From an uncultured Acetatifactor sp. (GTDB taxonomy: Bacteria; Bacillota; Clostridia; Lachnospirales; Lachnospiraceae): DNA of 14,602 nucleotides. Made by a program: the position numbers and the translations under genes. Below the pieces are notes generated by a model. It had not been told where the DNA came from. It ran no database searches and saw only the letters and a list, made by a program, of their open reading frames with translations. The stretch spans positions 1-14,602 of the forward strand of contig CAJUFB010000092.1 of the NCBI GenBank assembly GCA_910585805.1. Reading direction: 5' to 3'. Each line of letters begins with the position of its first letter. Position 1 is the first letter of the stretch. Shown in pieces: positions 13,433 through 14,602 of the stretch.

Positions 13433-13534
13433 ACCATCCGTACAGGAGAGCCTGAAAAGGCGGCAGGAACGCATCCAGCAGGTACAGGCAGAAAACAGAA
13501 GCCGCCCAAGACACAGAAACAACAGAACATGGAT

Positions 13535-13568
13535 AAAATCAATCGTAAAAAAATACGATTGATTTTTT
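13535..13568 (+). terminator. Rho-independent terminator after the relaxase relic
   Basis: A perfect 13-bp stem (13535-13547 with 13554-13566) around an A6 loop is followed by a T6 run. The stem is AT-rich, but its symmetry and the T-tract are convincing. It would end rightward transcription from the mobile-element side. Confidence 0.7.
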
Positions 13569-13644
13569 GCGTATTCCTAACTGATTTTAGAAGGAAAAAA
13601 TATCAGGTTTGAAGAATTGCCGTGTAAAGACCAGGAGCTGACTT

Positions 13645-13857
13645 TTGATACGCTATGTCAAAACCCACGAAAATCCCAGCGTTGGCATTATTCTTTGCAA
13701 AAGTAAGGACGAGGACGTTGTTGAATATGCCCTGAGCCGGAATATGAGTCCAACCATGATTTCCGAATATAGGACGAAACTAATCAGCAAGGAAATCTTA
13801 CAAAAGAAACTTGAGGAATTAACGGAAATGGTGGATGAGGATAAAAACTCTCAATGA
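13645..13857 (+). pseudogene. C-terminal tail of a second DUF1016/YhcG-type nuclease
   Basis: This 70-codon frame reads RYVKTHENPSVGIILCKSKDEDVVEYALSRNMSPTMISEYRTKLI and then a charged final helix. That is the end of YhcG/DUF1016 proteins, starting at the 'NPxxGIxLC' strand. The front 250 or more residues are absent, the nominal TTG at 13645 has no ribosome-binding site, and FEELPCKDQEL just upstream is in another frame. It overlaps in homology with the end of the 11285-11674 piece (NPTIGILL versus NPSVGIIL) and differs in sequence, so it comes from a second copy rather than being the displaced end of the first. A terminator stem begins inside its last codons. Confidence 0.75.
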
Positions 13858-13871
13858 CGTTGAGAGTTTTT
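13843..13871 (+). terminator. Rho-independent terminator overlapping the YhcG-type tail
   Basis: AAAAACTCTCAA and TTGAGAGTTTTT form a perfect 12-bp stem with a TGACG loop. The stop codon TGA (13855-13857) lies in the loop and the T5 run is part of the right arm. It works in both directions, being flanked by A and T runs. Confidence 0.85.
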
Positions 13872-13999
13872 CAAAAAATCAATTTATTATGTTAGTACAA
13901 AAATAGCAACTGTGGCTACAGTCGCCCTGCTTGCCGTTTGTGCGCTCCCTATAAATTCGCTTTTGACATGGATTGTAAAATAGGGCAACAGCGAGTTGC

Positions 14000-14028
14000 T
14001 TGTGTATCTTTGTATCCAGTGGTAAAAT
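14000..14028 (+). promoter_or_regulatory. Promoter of the XRE/zinc-ribbon gene
   Basis: TTGTGT (14000-14005), a 17-nt spacer and TAAAAT (14023-14028) with an extended TG (TGGTAAAAT) lie about 28 nt before the ATG at 14056. A consensus TTGACA at 13963-13968 has no matching -10 at the right distance. Confidence 0.6.
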
Positions 14029-14055
14029 TATAGGAAAGCAAGGAGGGATGTATCA

Positions 14056-14535
14056 ATGGAAACAAGAGACTCGATTTTAGAATTGCGAAAAAGTCTAAGT
14101 CTTTCGCAAGATGAATTTGCAGAAAAATTATTGATTACAAGACAAGCTGTTTCCCGTTGGGAAAATGGAGAAACTATACCAAATACTGATACATTGAAAC
14201 TTATCGCTGAAACTTTTAATGTATCGGTAGATTATTTGTTAGGTCATCCCGCTGGACAGTGCCAAAGTTGCGGAATGGTTTTGATAAAAGATAGCGATAA
14301 AGGAACCGAGAGTGATGGACGCAAATCAGAGGAATATTGTGCATTTTGTTACCAACAAGGAAGATTTGTTCAAGACTTTACAATAGAGGAATTGATTGAA
14401 TATAATTTGCAGGATTTAGATAACTGGAACCGAGAGAATGGCTTACAGTTGACAGAGCAAGAGGCAAGAACAGAGTTGCTTAAATTCTTGCCAACATTAA
14501 AGCGTTGGCGAAAAAAAGAAACTTCTAAAAATTGA
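14056..14535 (+). CDS. XRE-family regulator with C-terminal zinc ribbon
   Basis: The 159-aa protein has an N-terminal Cro/C1-type helix-turn-helix (residues 7-62: LRKSLSLSQDEFAEKL, RQAVSRWENGETIPNTDTL, FNVSVDYLLG). A putative zinc ribbon follows, with Cys69/Cys72 (CQSC) and Cys95/Cys98 (CAFC), as in Zn_ribbon_2-type domains. The C-terminal helix region (IEELIEYNLQDL...FLPTLKRW) is typical of standalone clostridial regulators of this kind. It should bind DNA as a dimer; target and ligand are unknown. AAGGAGG lies 9 nt before the ATG. It appears intact and is separated from the relic zone by the terminator at 13843-13871. Nothing downstream is called; a weak ATG at 14582 near the window edge could begin another gene. 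Confidence 0.92.
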   Translation: METRDSILELRKSLSLSQDEFAEKLLITRQAVSRWENGETIPNTDTLKLIAETFNVSVDYLLGHPAGQCQSCGMVLIKDSDKGTESDGRKSEEYCAFCYQQGRFVQDFTIEELIEYNLQDLDNWNRENGLQLTEQEARTELLKFLPTLKRWRKKETSKN

Positions 14536-14602
14536 TATAAATAATTTAGGTGTTAGTCAGCAAATGGGTCGGTAAGGTTATATGGCCAGTAAACCAGATT
14601 CT

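Noticed and set aside
13963..13981. TTGACA at 13963 with TAAAAT at 13976 as a promoter
   Set aside because: The spacing is only 7 nt, far from the 16-18 nt needed; the later TTGTGT/TAAAAT pair fits better.
14582..14602. Possible gene start ATGGCCAGTAAACCA at the right edge
   Set aside because: Only seven codons are visible and the ribosome-binding site is weak, so nothing can be supported.
1..14602. CRISPR array, tRNA, rRNA or riboswitch
   Set aside because: I saw no regularly spaced repeats, no tRNA cloverleaf with CCA-type end, and no recognisable rRNA or riboswitch core by eye; a covariance-model scan would be the decisive test.

Overview
The window looks like the chromosome of a gut clostridium, most likely a Lachnospiraceae-type Firmicute. 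The signs are near-perfect AGGAGG ribosome-binding sites, several TTG/GTG starts, TTGACA/TATAAT promoters, an LplB-type sugar permease, a clostridial murQ-murK pair and a Lachnospiraceae-style XRE protein. This placement is inference; no species marker is present. Base composition is patchy: murQ-murK and 6480-7080 are GC-rich, 10540-12300 is AT-rich, and the relaxase relic at 13200-13500 is GC-rich again.

Region 1 (1-2710) is sugar and cell-wall salvage. A truncated ABC permease reads leftward, and murQ (MurNAc-6-P etherase) and murK (MurNAc/GlcNAc kinase) read rightward from a strong promoter and end at a long hairpin. Together the two enzymes would turn imported MurNAc into GlcNAc-6-P. Region 2 (2711-4520) has a leftward coiled-coil protein of unknown function and a GNAT acetyltransferase, each with its own promoter. 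Region 3 (4561-7076) reads rightward: a CPBP membrane protease, a two-helix membrane ORF in the same frame behind its stop codon, a nucleotidyltransferase, a tiny 24-codon ORF, and a phosphotransferase that keeps only its C-lobe. Region 4 (7124-9620) is a compact leftward operon, TetR - ABC ATPase - two-module FtsX permease, with a textbook promoter and an 18-bp operator palindrome next to the -10 box. Region 5 (9742-10533) is a DUF4304-like gene.

Region 6 (10540-13871) is a gene graveyard. It holds an internally deleted S51 peptidase, a DUF1016/YhcG-type nuclease split by a -1 frameshift at a dnaX-type slippery heptamer and cut short at its C-terminus, a RhuM piece with one nonsense codon, a frameshifted XRE regulator, a frameshifted MobA/MobL relaxase, and the C-terminal tail of a second YhcG-type nuclease. 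One intact gene, an AraC regulator with a GyrI-like domain, sits inside it. This pattern fits the remains of one or more mobile/defence islands. The window ends with an intact XRE regulator carrying a Cys4 zinc ribbon.

I do not see a clear, intact, novel system. The observations most worth checking are the slippery-site nuclease, the 28-bp perfect palindrome inside it, the CPBP/2-TM/nucleotidyltransferase cluster, and the conserved-looking coiled-coil protein.
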